A stretch of 64,000 nt of DNA, from contig JANVAS020000231.1 of the NCBI GenBank assembly GCA_027563935.2, positions 18,060,001 to 18,124,000 of the forward strand, written 5' to 3'. Numbering within the stretch: the stretch's first letter is position 1; every line of letters begins with the position of its first letter. This document shows positions 46,763 to 57,979 of this stretch, piece by piece. Position numbers and translations under genes: made by a program. The stretch comes from Costus lasius (Eukaryota; Streptophyta; Magnoliopsida; Zingiberales; Costaceae). Under the pieces are notes generated by a model. It was not told the origin of the DNA and ran no database searches. It saw only the letters and a list, made by a program, of their open reading frames with translations.

Positions 46763-46774
46763 CAAGTGGGAGAT
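46763..46774 (+). promoter_or_regulatory. Polypurine tract of element E
   Basis: CAAGTGGGAGAT directly before the 3' LTR. Confidence 0.86.
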
Positions 46775-48484
46775 TGTTGGGGTATGCCCTTAAGGCTAAT
46801 GTTTGAGGCCTTGGGATTGTATCAGTATCATGTAATAAACTCTTATGTTTATAAAGGCATGGTTGTTATTCAGTTTGTTACCTTGTCTGCTGTAATAAGT
46901 GTACTTCTGAATAATGTCTCAAAGCTGTTCAGCTGGGCTGACATGCTGTAAAGTCCTTAGTCGAAATATCTTGGTGAACATGAGACAACCTTGATATGAT
47001 TGAGACTAATATGTGTTCTAATCTTATAGGATGCTTCGAGCATGGAATAAGATGTAGACTCATGGGTACATTGGATGTACTGGACAGACCCTACTAGGAT
47101 ATTCAATTGTTTGTCACAATGTGAATAATCCTTGTTTGCATCAAGTGGCACATGTCCTCTGACTTGAGATCACTTGTGTTTCTAAATGATGATTGTCATT
47201 GTTTTGAGGTTGTTCAATATCATTTGAAACATAATGGTTATAGACTATCTTGGATAATGATCATGAGTCAGGTTAGGGCACTAGTGATAGATACAGGATT
47301 GCCGTCTCCTTGTTTAAGGAGTGTGATGTTCTAAAGGGGCCCCCCTTGAATGAGATGATTGAGAAAGTGTATGGCCATACCCAGGTGACAGTGTTCATCT
47401 GATCTAATCATGCTCGTAATATTGGAGTTACAAGCTTGACTTGCTTGTCCAATAAGAACATCCAGTGGCAAAGGATATATGCATGCCTTGTGAAGTTGAT
47501 TCACACTTGTGCTATGGTTTGGGTGTAGTCTCGGAAGACTCTTTCCTTTATATCGGGAGACAGTGATGTGTTGCTAGATACCCCTCACTGATCGTGATAA
47601 TGAAAGTTATCGTTACCGACATTTAAAGGAAACCCTCAGGGTCGCACAATTTGATGATATGGCTTACTTGAGTCAGATCGTGTGGACTGAATTATTTGGG
47701 TTCAGTTTAAAGGGATTATAAGCTCTGATTATAAGTGAGATCTGGTCTAATCATGTTTGATTGATTAGGGCTTGAGATCAGTAAGCTTTGATCGAGAGAG
47801 TTGATGCTAGATCGGTGAGATCAGAAGCATCAGGAGATGAACAGTTGGATCTGGAGCCTTAGGGTTTAACGGTGATCTAAACCAATGCTTGGGTTAATTG
47901 ATCTTTGAACCAAAATTGAAATGCATTCGATTTGCTTGAACCGGTTCACATGTGTGAACGCTTGGTTCATTGGTTGAAAGCGTTTTCTTTGATCGGTTAT
48001 GAGATCATGGCGCATGATTTCCATTAATGGAAAGTCATGAAGGCCTCAACGCCTTAACGCCCAAAACGCCTCTACACCTCAACGTCAAGGCGTTCGCTTG
48101 GTGGTGAACGCACATACTCTCGTGGATTGAGGTAGTTGACGAAGAGGAGGTCTCGGTGAAGGCACCAAGCGATCTCATCCCTTCCATACGTCAAGGACAC
48201 CTTGGGCACTTGCTAGCACAAGGAACGCCAAAGGAAGTAGGCGGCATCTTCTTGTGTGCGTCAACTTTGGAGAAGGTTCATTTGCGCCTTTGCTTCCAAG
48301 GCTCCATCAAACCGATGGCTATGGTATGAGATCTTCTTTCGATCTTTACAACGTCTTAAGGTTGATCATATGAACATATATTCATGCGATCTTGATAAAA
48401 CCCTAATTCCGCTGCCAAAAGAATTTACATGCGCCCCCTTTAGGGTTTGATCTGCTTGCGCTCCCCCTCGAAGGGGACCTTACA
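46775..48484 (+). repeat. 3' LTR of element E
   Basis: 1710 bp, TGTTGGGG to CTTACA, then the second tcctt copy and the chromovirus Gag start. Confidence 0.95.
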
Positions 48485-48760
48485 TCCTTCCCAATCAAAA
48501 TTTTGAGGAGTGTTCCTAGGGGTGTTCCTTGGAGTTTGATGCCTTGGCATAGGCTCCAAAGGATCTCTAGAATGATGTTCACTTGGAGGGTGGCTAGGAG
48601 ATCTACTCCTATTAGACTCTTCTATTTCTTGCATTCTATCATGGATTTGGTTTATATTGGTGTCTACATTGTTCATCCTTTGAGTTAAAGCTGCAATCAT
48701 ATCAGCTAAATCTTCCAAGGTCATGGGTTGGGAGCTTTGAGCCTTAGATCTGGTCTGCAT
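48485..48760 (-). pseudogene. Chromovirus Gag N-terminus (first segment of split gag-pol)
   Basis: 92 codons from the ATG at 48760, beginning MQTRSKAQSSQPMTLEDLAD. A short predicted coiled-coil-like stretch (MIAALTQRMNNVDTNINQIH) precedes a Ser/Arg/Pro-rich linker. The frame reaches the tcctt duplication at 48485 and continues in phase at 39364 beyond element E. The start is chosen because the PBS lies 160 bp upstream and this is the first ATG giving the known Gag layout. Confidence 0.85.
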
Positions 48761-48935
48761 GGTTGATTTTCGAAAAAGATTTTATAGAGAAATATAGGGC
48801 TAATAGATAGGATAGCCAATTATGAAAATCTTTTGTCTCAAACAACCTAGTTCCAAAAATCGCCTAGAAGTTAGAAATTTAAGTTTTTAAGGCTTAAAAA
48901 TTCTAATCTAGGAGCCTAAGCTCTGATACCAAAGA
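48761..48935 (-). promoter_or_regulatory. Chromovirus leader and primer binding site
   Basis: A short leader. The PBS TGGTATCAGAGC is at 48931-48920 on the minus strand, four bases after the LTR end ...CTACATCA. It is of the initiator tRNA-Met type. Nothing else is recognised in the leader. Confidence 0.85.
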
Positions 48936-49845
48936 TGATGTAGGGGAGAATCACAAACATGCAAACGACGATTTTCGAAATTAGTTTTTTTGTAGTATCA
49001 TAAACTAGAGAAAACCCGACTTTAACTAACGAGATTGAAAATACTGTTTTTGTATTTTTAGATAGAAAACCCGAAAGTTAACTACTTGCAAGAAGGAAAA
49101 TGACAATAATTTTAAAGAAGACTTACAGTGCGGCCCTTGAGAATAGAAGGACCGTCCTTCCCGTTCTTCACCGGTCCTACTCTGATGGAAGGTGCAGGTT
49201 ACACACAGGGCATTTCAGCAACCCCACACAGGCGTGGGTGAGTTATAAAGCAGGAATAAAATATAACAACACTTAAGTCAAGAGGGAGGCTAATCCTCCA
49301 AATTCTCTTACTAACAAACAAGGGACTATCTAAAAGGGGGAAGATCAAGAGAGTAGGATGCGCCAACTTCCTTGCGCCAAGTCCTACAAGATCAAGAAGT
49401 GTGTAGTAAGATATTCTTAAGAGGTGAAAAGAAAAGACACAAGAAGATAGGGCACTTAACTTAGATAGTTGCCTTGAGGGAGACCAAAGATGCATCCATG
49501 TTCTTGCGCCAATCTCAAGCTCTTTCCTCTTTGATGTTGTGGCCTTGAAGATGGAGAAGCTCTTGGCCTTGCTTTGATGAATGGATGGCGAGGAGAAGAG
49601 GAGGGGAGGCTCGGCTCTTGATGGAAGAAAGGGGAAGATGGAGAGGCTTGGGCGACACAAGCACCCAAAGGAGAGGAAGTAGGCGACACAAGCACCCTAG
49701 GCGACACAAGCACCTTTCTTTGGCTAGGAAACTAGTCAACAATATATTTCAACAATACTTATGCACATGATGCGATGGGATACATTTATAGGCGGCTAAG
49801 GGATGAGGATAAGGTGAGGGCAAGGTGGTCATTGGCCCCTTGCGT
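48936..49845 (-). repeat. Chromovirus LTR, right (5') copy, U3 end deleted
   Basis: It matches 24367-25254. Differences include an extra 18-bp tandem unit near 49682-49710 (gcgacacaagcacc repeated) and about a dozen substitutions. It ends at ccccttgcg, where sequence jumps into integrase of another copy. The TATA region (near 49782-49790) survives but the distal U3 is lost. An open frame at 49199-49660 lies inside the LTR and is not supported as a gene. Confidence 0.82.
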
Positions 49846-50346
49846 TGTTGTTGATCTTGCCTACTATGGTGAAGGGTCCCAAACCCTTTGCGTCCAGCTT
49901 GCGTCCGTGTCCTTGGATACGCTCCTCGCGGACTCGCAGAATCACCTGATCACCTACATTGAATAACCTTTCTCGGCGTTTCTTGTTAGTAGCTTCGCAA
50001 TATGAAACAGTAGAGTCTAGAATTTTTCTAAGAATCTCATGGTGCATTTGTGAAATATTGAAAACATAATCACGAGCTGATAAAGAAGGCTTTAAACTCT
50101 TGGGTAAGGCAATCAGATCAATGGGTTTCTTAGGCTGATACCCTAAGTTTGCCTGAAAGGGGGAGAGACCTGTAGTTCTATTTACGACACTATTATAGGA
50201 GAACTCGGCGGTGGGCAAAAGTTTGTCCCAAGTGCAGGGGTGTTCACCTACAAGGCTTCTAAGGATGTTCCCTAGTGATCGGTTGACCACCTCAGTCTGA
50301 CCATCCGTTTGGGGAAGATAGGCTGTAGAGAACTTCAGTTTGGTAC
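49846..50346 (-). pseudogene. Integrase fragment of a second chromovirus copy
   Basis: It corresponds to about 26299-26806 of the first copy. It covers the region from DGQTEVVNRS with the catalytic Glu, through to GPFTIVGKINNNA. At the left it fuses to the LTR at the shared word tgcg. At the right it stops at cagtttggtac, where a few unmatched bases lead into copia element G. It is a truncated, non-functional piece, about 98% like the first copy by eye, so it derives from a close relative or a tandem copy. Confidence 0.88.
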
Positions 50347-50351
50347 ATAAT

Positions 50352-50723
50352 TGAGCATATGTTAGCTATATGGAGGCAGCCATCTGTGGTATCAGAGACT
50401 GTGTTGTACCAACTCAGTTGGCACAGTCTGCTGGATTGCCCAGATGAAGGGGAATCGCACGGGTTGGCGATTGGCATGGATAGCCTACCAGTGATTAGTG
50501 CTTGAACTCTCTGTGCATCTTATCTCGCCTGAGCGGGACGCGGAGACCAAGTATGAAATCTGGATCCCATCTCACTAAAAGAGGTTTTACTCTTTCGGAC
50601 TGTTTTATTGGATTTTTCAGTCAGATAAAATAGTGAGAAAAGAATCATTCTTAAGTCCTGGATTGATTCTAACATGGATACTGACCTTGTTGTTCTTGCA
50701 ATGTTCCTGCAGCAACGAACACC
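50352..50723 (+). other. Leader remnant of element G
   Basis: Last 370 bp of the family leader. It keeps hairpin 2 (inner stem 50409-50421) and GACTG..CAGTC, but has lost the ttgtaga around the splice-acceptor-like site (cttgcaatgttcctgcag here). Confidence 0.7.
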
Positions 50724-52398
50724 ACAGGGCTCAATTTACGATCCATACTGGAAAAGGAGAAGTTTGCTGGGCCAAACTTCTCAGACTGGTACCGACAGCT
50801 TAAGATTGTTCTTAAGGTTGAGAGGAAACTGTATGTCCTTGAGACGGCAATACCGGCTCAACCCGCAGCGAACGCCGCAAGGGCGGTTCGGGATGCTTAT
50901 GAGAAGCACGTCAGTGATAGTACTGATGTCGCTTGCCTTATGCTTGCATCAATGACGCCAGAGCTCCAGCGTCAGCATGAGGATTTATCTGCTATTGATA
51001 TTATAGCAAATCTCAAGATGCTGTATGCTGCACAGGCAAGGACTGAACGCTATAACTTGACGAAACTTTTCTTTCAGAGCAAACTGACTGAAGGGAGTCC
51101 AGTGGGAGCTCACGTACTCAAGATGATTGGGTACAAGGAGGCTCTAGAGAAACTGGGACACACCATCAATCAGGAACTTGTTGTAGACATTATCCTGCAG
51201 TCTCTCCCGACCTCTTTCGATCCGTTCATTATTAATTTTAATATGAACAAGATCGATTGTACTCCGGCAGAGTTACTGAACATGCTCTGTACCACAGAGC
51301 AGACTCTTGAAAAGGGAAAGCCTTCCTCCTCTGTCTTGCTGGTTCCTTCAAGGAACAAGAAGAAGGGGAAGAAAGCGGTCAAAGGACAACAGATGTTTCC
51401 ATTGTGGCCAGCTCGGTCACTGGAAGAAGGACTGTAAAGCACTCCAAGGAGAGAAGAAGGGAAGCAAGCCTTTCACTTCTGGCTCAGGTATTTACGTGAC
51501 TGAAGTCATGGTAGCTTCTTCTATTTCATGGGTGTTGGACACTGCATGTGGAGTTCACATTTGTTCAAATGTACAGGAACTCAAGAGAATAAGACAGGTG
51601 GGACAGCATGAGGTGGACCTACGAGTTGGAAACGGGGCACGGGTTGCTGCTGTTGCTGTAGGACAATATAACATCTCTTTACCATCTGGTTTGTATTAGA
51701 ACTTGACAATTGTTATTTTGTACCGAGCATAACTAAGAATATTATCTCTATTCCTGCTCTTGTCAGGAAAGGATTTTCTTTTGAATGCAAAACTTTAAAG
51801 TGTTGTATTTCATTTGATAATATTGTTTATGCTACTGGGTCGATTAACAATGGGTTATACATGTTGGACATGGAATGTTCTATACAACAAATTGATAATA
51901 AGAAAGCCAAGTATGTTGATGACAGCACCTTGCTATGGCATAGTCGTTTAGGCCATATTAACAAGAAGCGCATTAAGCTGTTGCATGACCATGGACTGCT
52001 GGGATCATTCTCCTATGAGGAGCTTGATACATGCAAAGCTTGTTTAATGGGCAAAATGACAAAGACTCCTTTTTCTAATAAAGGTCAAAGGGCTTCAGGT
52101 TTACTTGACCTTATTCACAGTGATGTGTGTGGGCCATTTAGTAAACATGCCAGAGGTGGCTATTCATACTTCATTACTTTTACTGATGATTTCAGTATAT
52201 ATGGTTATGTCTATCTAATGAGACATAAGAGTGAATCTTTTGACAAGTTCAAAGAGTTCAAAAATGAAGTACAGAATCAGCTAGGCCGGAATATCAAGGC
52301 ACTTCGATCCGATCGAGGTGGAGAATACTTGAGTCGAGAGTTTACTGACTATCTGAAGGAGTGTGGGATTATCTCACAGCTCACTCCGCCAGGAACAC
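50724..52398 (+). pseudogene. Copia gag-pol of element G, first half
   Basis: The start position reads ACA in place of ATG. Gag is open from 50724 to about 51376, where about 50 bp are deleted compared with D (between gggaagaa and agcggtc), shifting the frame and removing the basic tract before the zinc knuckle. CCHC and DTACG are readable in the next frame. A 1-bp deletion near 51689 (ggtttg for ggacttg) shifts it back. HHCC, D482-equivalent and D545-equivalent of integrase follow. Element H interrupts at PPGT, before the catalytic Glu. The sequence GGYSYF and SREF variants group it with H. Confidence 0.9.
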
Positions 52399-54080
52399 TG
52401 AAAGTCCCCTATAAAGGGGGCGAAACCCTAAAGTGGCGCATATAAAATTTTGGGCAGCGGAAATAAGGGTTTCTAGATGATCGGTTGCATGCATGTCATA
52501 TGATCAACTATTAAAACTTGTATACATTGATAAGAGTCATACCATTGCCATTGCTTGGATGGTGCCTTAGAAGAAGAGAGCGAAAGGGATCTCCTCCAGA
52601 AGATGCGCACACAAGAAGAAGATCGCCTACTCCTTGTTGATCCTTGTGCTAGCAAAGACCTTCAAGTCTCCTGATCGAATGGAAGGGAAGAAGAGATGTC
52701 TTGCTTGGCCGAGACCTCCTTGTCGTCAACTCCTTCAACACACGAGAATTGAGAGAGCATAGAGAGGAAGAGGCGACAATAGGCGTGAGAGGAGCGAACG
52801 TGAGGCGTGACCATGTTTTGGAAACATGGTTTCCCAAAATAGAAAAACCCCCTCAACGTGTGATGCGTTCACTCCTTGTGAACCATCGCATTTTTCTCTT
52901 CCCATTGAACCATGCGCTCATATGATGAGCTGGTTCATTTTGGTTTGGTTCAAAGACCAATTAACCCAAGCATTTGGTCTAGATCACAATTAAACCCTAA
53001 GGCTCCAGATCTAACCGTTCATCTCCTAATGCTCCTGATCTCACCGATCTAGCATCAATTCTCTCGATCGAAGCTTACCGATCTCAAGCCCTAATCAATC
53101 AAACATGATCTGACCAGATCTCACTTACAATCAGAGATTAAATCCCTTTAAACTGAACCCAAACAATTCAGTCCACACGATCTAACTTAAGTAAGCCATA
53201 TCATCAAATTGTGCGACCCTAAGGGTTTCCTTTAAACGTCGGTAACGATAACTTACGTTATCACGATCAGTGAGGGGTATCTAGCAACACATCACTGTCT
53301 CCCGATATAAAGGAAAGAGTCTTCCAAGACTACACCCAAACCACAGCACAAGTGTGAATCCATTTCACTAGACATACATGTTTCCTTTGCCACTGGATGT
53401 TCTTATTGGACAAGCGTGTCAAGCCTGTAACTCCAATATGATGAGAATAATTAGATCAGATGAACATAGTCATCTGGGTATGGCCATACACTTTCTCAAT
53501 CATCTCATCCAGGGGGCCCCTTTAGAACATCACACTCCAATGAAGGAGATGGCAATCCTATGTCTATCACTAGCGCCCTAACATGACTCATGCTCACCAT
53601 CCAAGATAGTCTATAACCATTATGTTTCAAATGATATCGAACTATCTCAAAACAATGCCAATCATCATTTAGAAACACAAGTGATCTCAAGTCAGAGGAA
53701 GTATGCCACTTGTTCGCATACAAGGATTATTCACATTGTGACAAGCAATTGAACATCCTATGTAGGGTCTGTCCAGTACATCCAATGTACCCATGAGTCT
53801 ACATCTTATTCCATGCTCAAAGCATCCTATAAGATTAGAACACATATTAGTCTCAATCATATCAAGGTTGTCTCATGTTCACCAAGATATTTCGACTAAG
53901 GACTACACTGCATGTCAGACTAGCTGAACATCATTGAGACATTATTCAGAAGTATACACATTGCAGCAGATAATGTAACAACCTGAATAACAACCATTGC
54001 CTTTATAAACATAGAGTTAATACATGATACTGATATAATCCCAAGGCCTCAAACATTAGCCTTAAGGGCATACCCCAACA
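52399..54080 (-). repeat. 3' LTR of element H
   Basis: 1682 bp. On the minus strand TGTTGGGG starts at 54080 and ..GACTTTCA ends at 52399. It is the same terminal subtype as B. Confidence 0.95.
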
Positions 54081-54092
54081 ATCTCCCACTTG
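54081..54092 (-). promoter_or_regulatory. Polypurine tract of element H
   Basis: CAAGTGGGAGAT on the minus strand, directly before the 3' LTR. Confidence 0.85.
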
Positions 54093-54100
54093 CACTTAAT

Positions 54101-57100
54101 CTAATGGTTGAGAAATCTCAAACCCATATTATTACAGTGCTTCTCATGCTTCTGCCACGCCAGAGGCTTTGTAAGCGGGTCAGCCAGATTGTCATCTGTA
54201 TGAACCTTGCAGACTTTGATCTCGCCACGATCAATGATCTCCCGGATCAAGTGAAACTGTCTCTGTATGTGCTTGGACTTCTGGTGCGACCGTGGTTCCT
54301 TTGCCTGTGCTATTGCTCCAGTGTTATCACAGAAGATAACCAATGGATCTGCACTCGAAGGAACAACACCAAGTTCCTGAACGAACTTACGAATCCACAC
54401 TGCCTCCTTAGATGCTTCCGAGGCTGCAACATACTCGGCTTCTGTTGTGGAATCAGCAACAATAGATTGTTTGAAACTTTTCCACACCACTGCACATCCA
54501 TTCAAGCTAAAAACATAGCCTGATTGCGATCGGAAATCATCCTGGTCAGATTGGAACAAAGCGTCAGTATATCCTTCAATACTGAGTTCTTCCTGACCAC
54601 CATACACCAAGAACATATCTTTGGTCCTCCGTAGATATTTCAAAATGTTCTTGACTGCAATCCAGTGTGCCTGACCTGGATTACTTTGGAACCGACTGGT
54701 CACGCTTAACCCGTAAGCGACGTCTGGGCGAGTACATAACATCGCATACATAATGGACCCAATAGCCGAAGCATAAGGCGTATTGTCCATTTCATCTTTC
54801 TCAGTCTGTGTTTGTGGACACTGACTCTTTGAAAGATTCAGACCATGTCTGACTGGAAGATATCCTCTTTTAGAATTTTCTAAATGGAATCTCTCCAGGA
54901 CTTTATCGATGTAAGTACTCTGGCACAGCCCGAGAAGCCTCTTAGATCTATCTCTGTAGATCTTCATACCTAATACATAGGCTGCTTCTCCTAAATCTTT
55001 CATCTGGAAACATTTTCTTAACCATGCCTTAACCGCATGCAGTTCAGGAATATCGTTTCCAATGATTAAGATATCATCGACGTAGAGGACTAGGAAAGTG
55101 ATTACGCTCCCACTAAACCTCTTATATACACACGGGTCATCTTCATTCTTGATGAAACCAAACTCACAGATTGATTCATCAAAACGAATATTCCAGCTTC
55201 TTGATGCTTGCTTAAGTCCATAAATGGACTTCCTTAACTTGCATATTTTATGACGATCTGATGGATTAGTGAAACCTTCAGGTTGTGTCATAAACACATC
55301 CTCATCCAGTTTTCCATTAAGGAAAGCAGTCTTCACATCCATCTGCCAGATCTCATAATCATAATATGCTGCTATCGCGAGAATAATCCGAATAGACTTA
55401 AACATAGCTACAGGAGAGAAAGTTTCATCATAATCTATCCCGTAGATTTGTTTGAAACCTTTCGCAACTAGCCTGCCTTTATAGGTAACCATGTTACCAT
55501 CCATGTCAATCTTCTTCTTGAAGATCCATTTACAGCCTATAGGGATTACTCCCGGAGGCGGATCAACCAAATCCCAGACTTGGTTATCTGACATGGAGTC
55601 CATCTCGGCTCTCATAGCTTCAAGCCATCTCGCTGATTCCGGTCCACTGACCGCATCCGCATAAGTGAGGGGTTCATCATCAATGATGTAGACTCCGTCA
55701 TAGCGCTCAGGCTGTCGACGGATCCTTCCCGATCTACGCGGTTCCCGTGATATCTGAGCCTCAGGTTGTTCAGTAACCTGATCTACTGGCTCAGGCTCAT
55801 CCAACTGTGCTTGACTACTTTGTCCTTCTTCTGGATTCTCATCCAGCTTTATTTCTCTCCCACTGGCCTCTTGCAGAAGAAATTCCTTCTCAAGAAAAAT
55901 AGCCGTCCGAGCAACAAATACTTTGTTCTCTTTGGGATCGTAGAAATAATAACCCTTAGTTTCCTTAGGGTAACCGACAAAGATACATTTCTCAGATCTG
56001 CTCTCTAGTTTCCCAGAGGCGAGCTTTTTGAAATAAGCCTCGCAACCCCAGATCTTGATAATCGTCAAGCTTGGCTATTTCCCATACCATAACTCATATG
56101 GCGTCTTTGAAACTGCCTTGGATGGCACTCGGTTTAGTACCTTTGCAGCTGTTTCCAGTGCAAATCCCCAAAAGGAGTAAGGCAGAGTAGCCTGACTCAT
56201 CATAGAACGAACCATATCCAGTAAGGTTCTGTTCCTCCTCTCGGACACACTATTCCATTGCGGTGTTCCTGGCGGAGTGAGCTGTGAGATAATCCCACAC
56301 TCCTTCAGATAGTCAGTAAACTCTCGACTCAAGTATTCACCACCTCGATCTGAACGAAGTGCCTTGATATTTCGGCCTAGCTGATTCTGTACTTCATTCT
56401 TGAACTCTTTGAACTTGTCAAAAGATTCACTTTTATGTCTCATTAGATAGACATACCCATATCTACTGAAATCATCAGTAACGGTAATGAAGTATAGATA
56501 GCCACCTCTGGCATGTTTACTAAAAGGCCCACACACATCACTGTGTATAAGGTCAAGTAAACCTGAAGCCCTTTGACCTTTCTTAAGAAAAGGAGCTTTC
56601 GTCATTTTACCCATTAAACAAGCTTTGCATGTATCAATCTCCTCATAGGAGAATGATCCCAGCAGTCCATGATCATGCAACCGCTTAATGCGCTTCTTGT
56701 TAATATGGCCTAAACGACTATGCCATAGCAAGGTGCTGTTATCAGCATACTTAGCTTTCTTGTTATCAATTTGTTGTATAGAACATTCCATGTCCAACAT
56801 GAATAACCCATTGTTAATCGACCCAGTAGCATAAACAATATTATCAAAAGAAATAATACACTTTGAAATATTGCATTCAAAGGAAAACCCTTTCCTGACA
56901 AGAGCAGGAATAGAGATAATATTTTTCGTTATGCTTGGTACAAAATAACAATTGTCCAGTTCCAATACAAGCCCAGATGGTAATGAGATATAATAAATTC
57001 CTACAGCAACAGCAGCAACCCGTGCCCCGTTTCCAACTCGTAGGTCCACCTCATGCTGTCCCACCTGTCTTCTTCTCTTGAGTTCCTGTACATTTGAACA

Positions 57101-57979
57101 AATGTGAACTCCACATGCAGTGTCCAACACCCATGATATGGAAGAAGAAGCCATGACTTCAGTCACGTAAATACCTGAGCCAGAAGCAAAACTTCCCTTC
57201 TTGTCTCCTTGGAGTGCTTTACAGTCCTTTTTCCAGTGACCCAGCTGGCCACAGTGGAAACATATGTATTCCTTCGACCGCTTAACCTTTTGTTTCAGAG
57301 CCTTGCTGTAGCTCTTAACAGGGGCTTTGCCTTTCTTCCCTTTCTTCTTGTTCCTAGAAGGAACCATTAAGACAAAGGATACAGGCTTTCCCTTTAGAGT
57401 CAACTCTGTAGTCAAGAGCATATTCAGTAACTCTGCCGGCGTAAAGTCGATCTTGTTCATATTAAAGTTAATGATGAACGGATCGAAAGAGGTCGGGAGA
57501 GACTGCAATATGATGTCAACAGCAAGCTCCTGATTGATGGTATGTCCCAGTTTCTCTAGAGCCTCCTTGTACCCAATCATCTTGAGTACGTGAGCTCCCA
57601 CTGGACTTCCTTCAGCCAGTTTGCTCTGAAAGAAAAGCTTAGTCAAATTGTAGCGTTCAGTCCTAGCCTGTGCAGCATACAGCAGCTTGAGGTTTGCTAT
57701 AATTTGTATAGCAGATAGATCCTCATGCTGACGCTGCAGCTCTGGCGTCATAGACGCAAGCATTAGGCAAGCGACATCAATGCTATCATTGACATGCTTT
57801 TCATAAGCATCGCGAACCGCCCTTGCGGCGTTCGCAGCGGGTTGAGGCGGTATAGCCGTCTCGAGGACATACAGCTTCCTCTCTGCCTTAAGAACAATCT
57901 TAAGGTGTCCGTACCAGTATGAGAAGTTTGGTCCAGCAAACTTCTCCCTTTCCAGTAGGGATCGCACATTGAAATTCGT
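54101..57979 (-). pseudogene. Copia gag-pol of element H (lost start, one nonsense codon)
   Basis: 3879 bp in one frame, two codons shorter than E through two in-frame 3-bp losses (after VTEVM and in IIDNDEPL). The ATG is ACG at 57977-57979; the next Met is in the MRSLLERE context, seven or so codons later only by a +1 shifted reading of the family alignment, so translation may start at an internal codon near 57967. One nonsense codon, TAG at 56075-56077 (CAG in E, codon 636 of E numbering), falls between integrase and RT. CCHC, DTACG, HHCC, the integrase triad, and YVDD are present. Gag to integrase could still be made; RT could not. Confidence 0.92.

Larger units (their letters stand above)
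39370..48484 (+). mobile_element. Copia element E, full length, apparently intact
   Basis: 9115 bp, plus strand, LTRs 39370-41076 (1707 bp) and 46775-48484 (1710 bp). A perfect tcctt duplication lies at 39365-39369 and 48485-48489. About six substitutions and two short indels separate the LTRs. It is inserted in the Gag coding region of the chromovirus. PBS, leader, full gag-pol with all checked catalytic residues, and PPT are present. This is the best autonomous candidate in the window. Confidence 0.96.
24367..49845 (-). mobile_element. Ty3/gypsy chromovirus, split by copia D and E
   Basis: A minus-strand gypsy element. From right to left: partial 5' LTR (49845-48936), PBS (48931-48920), gag, protease, RT, RNase H, integrase with a chromodomain-like tail, 3' UTR and LTR. 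Removing D and E with one copy of each 5-bp duplication restores one reading frame broken only by a single TAG. Lineage: GPF module and chromodomain-like C-terminus, IDGG protease and a CRM-type Gag and RT style, so a chromovirus, possibly CRM or Galadriel-like. The two LTR copies differ by about 1.3% by eye. No target duplication can be shown because the right boundary is rearranged. Confidence 0.85.

Noticed and set aside
49199..49660. 153-codon frame in the right chromovirus LTR
   Set aside because: It is inside the LTR, and the left copy has only shorter frames there because of small differences.
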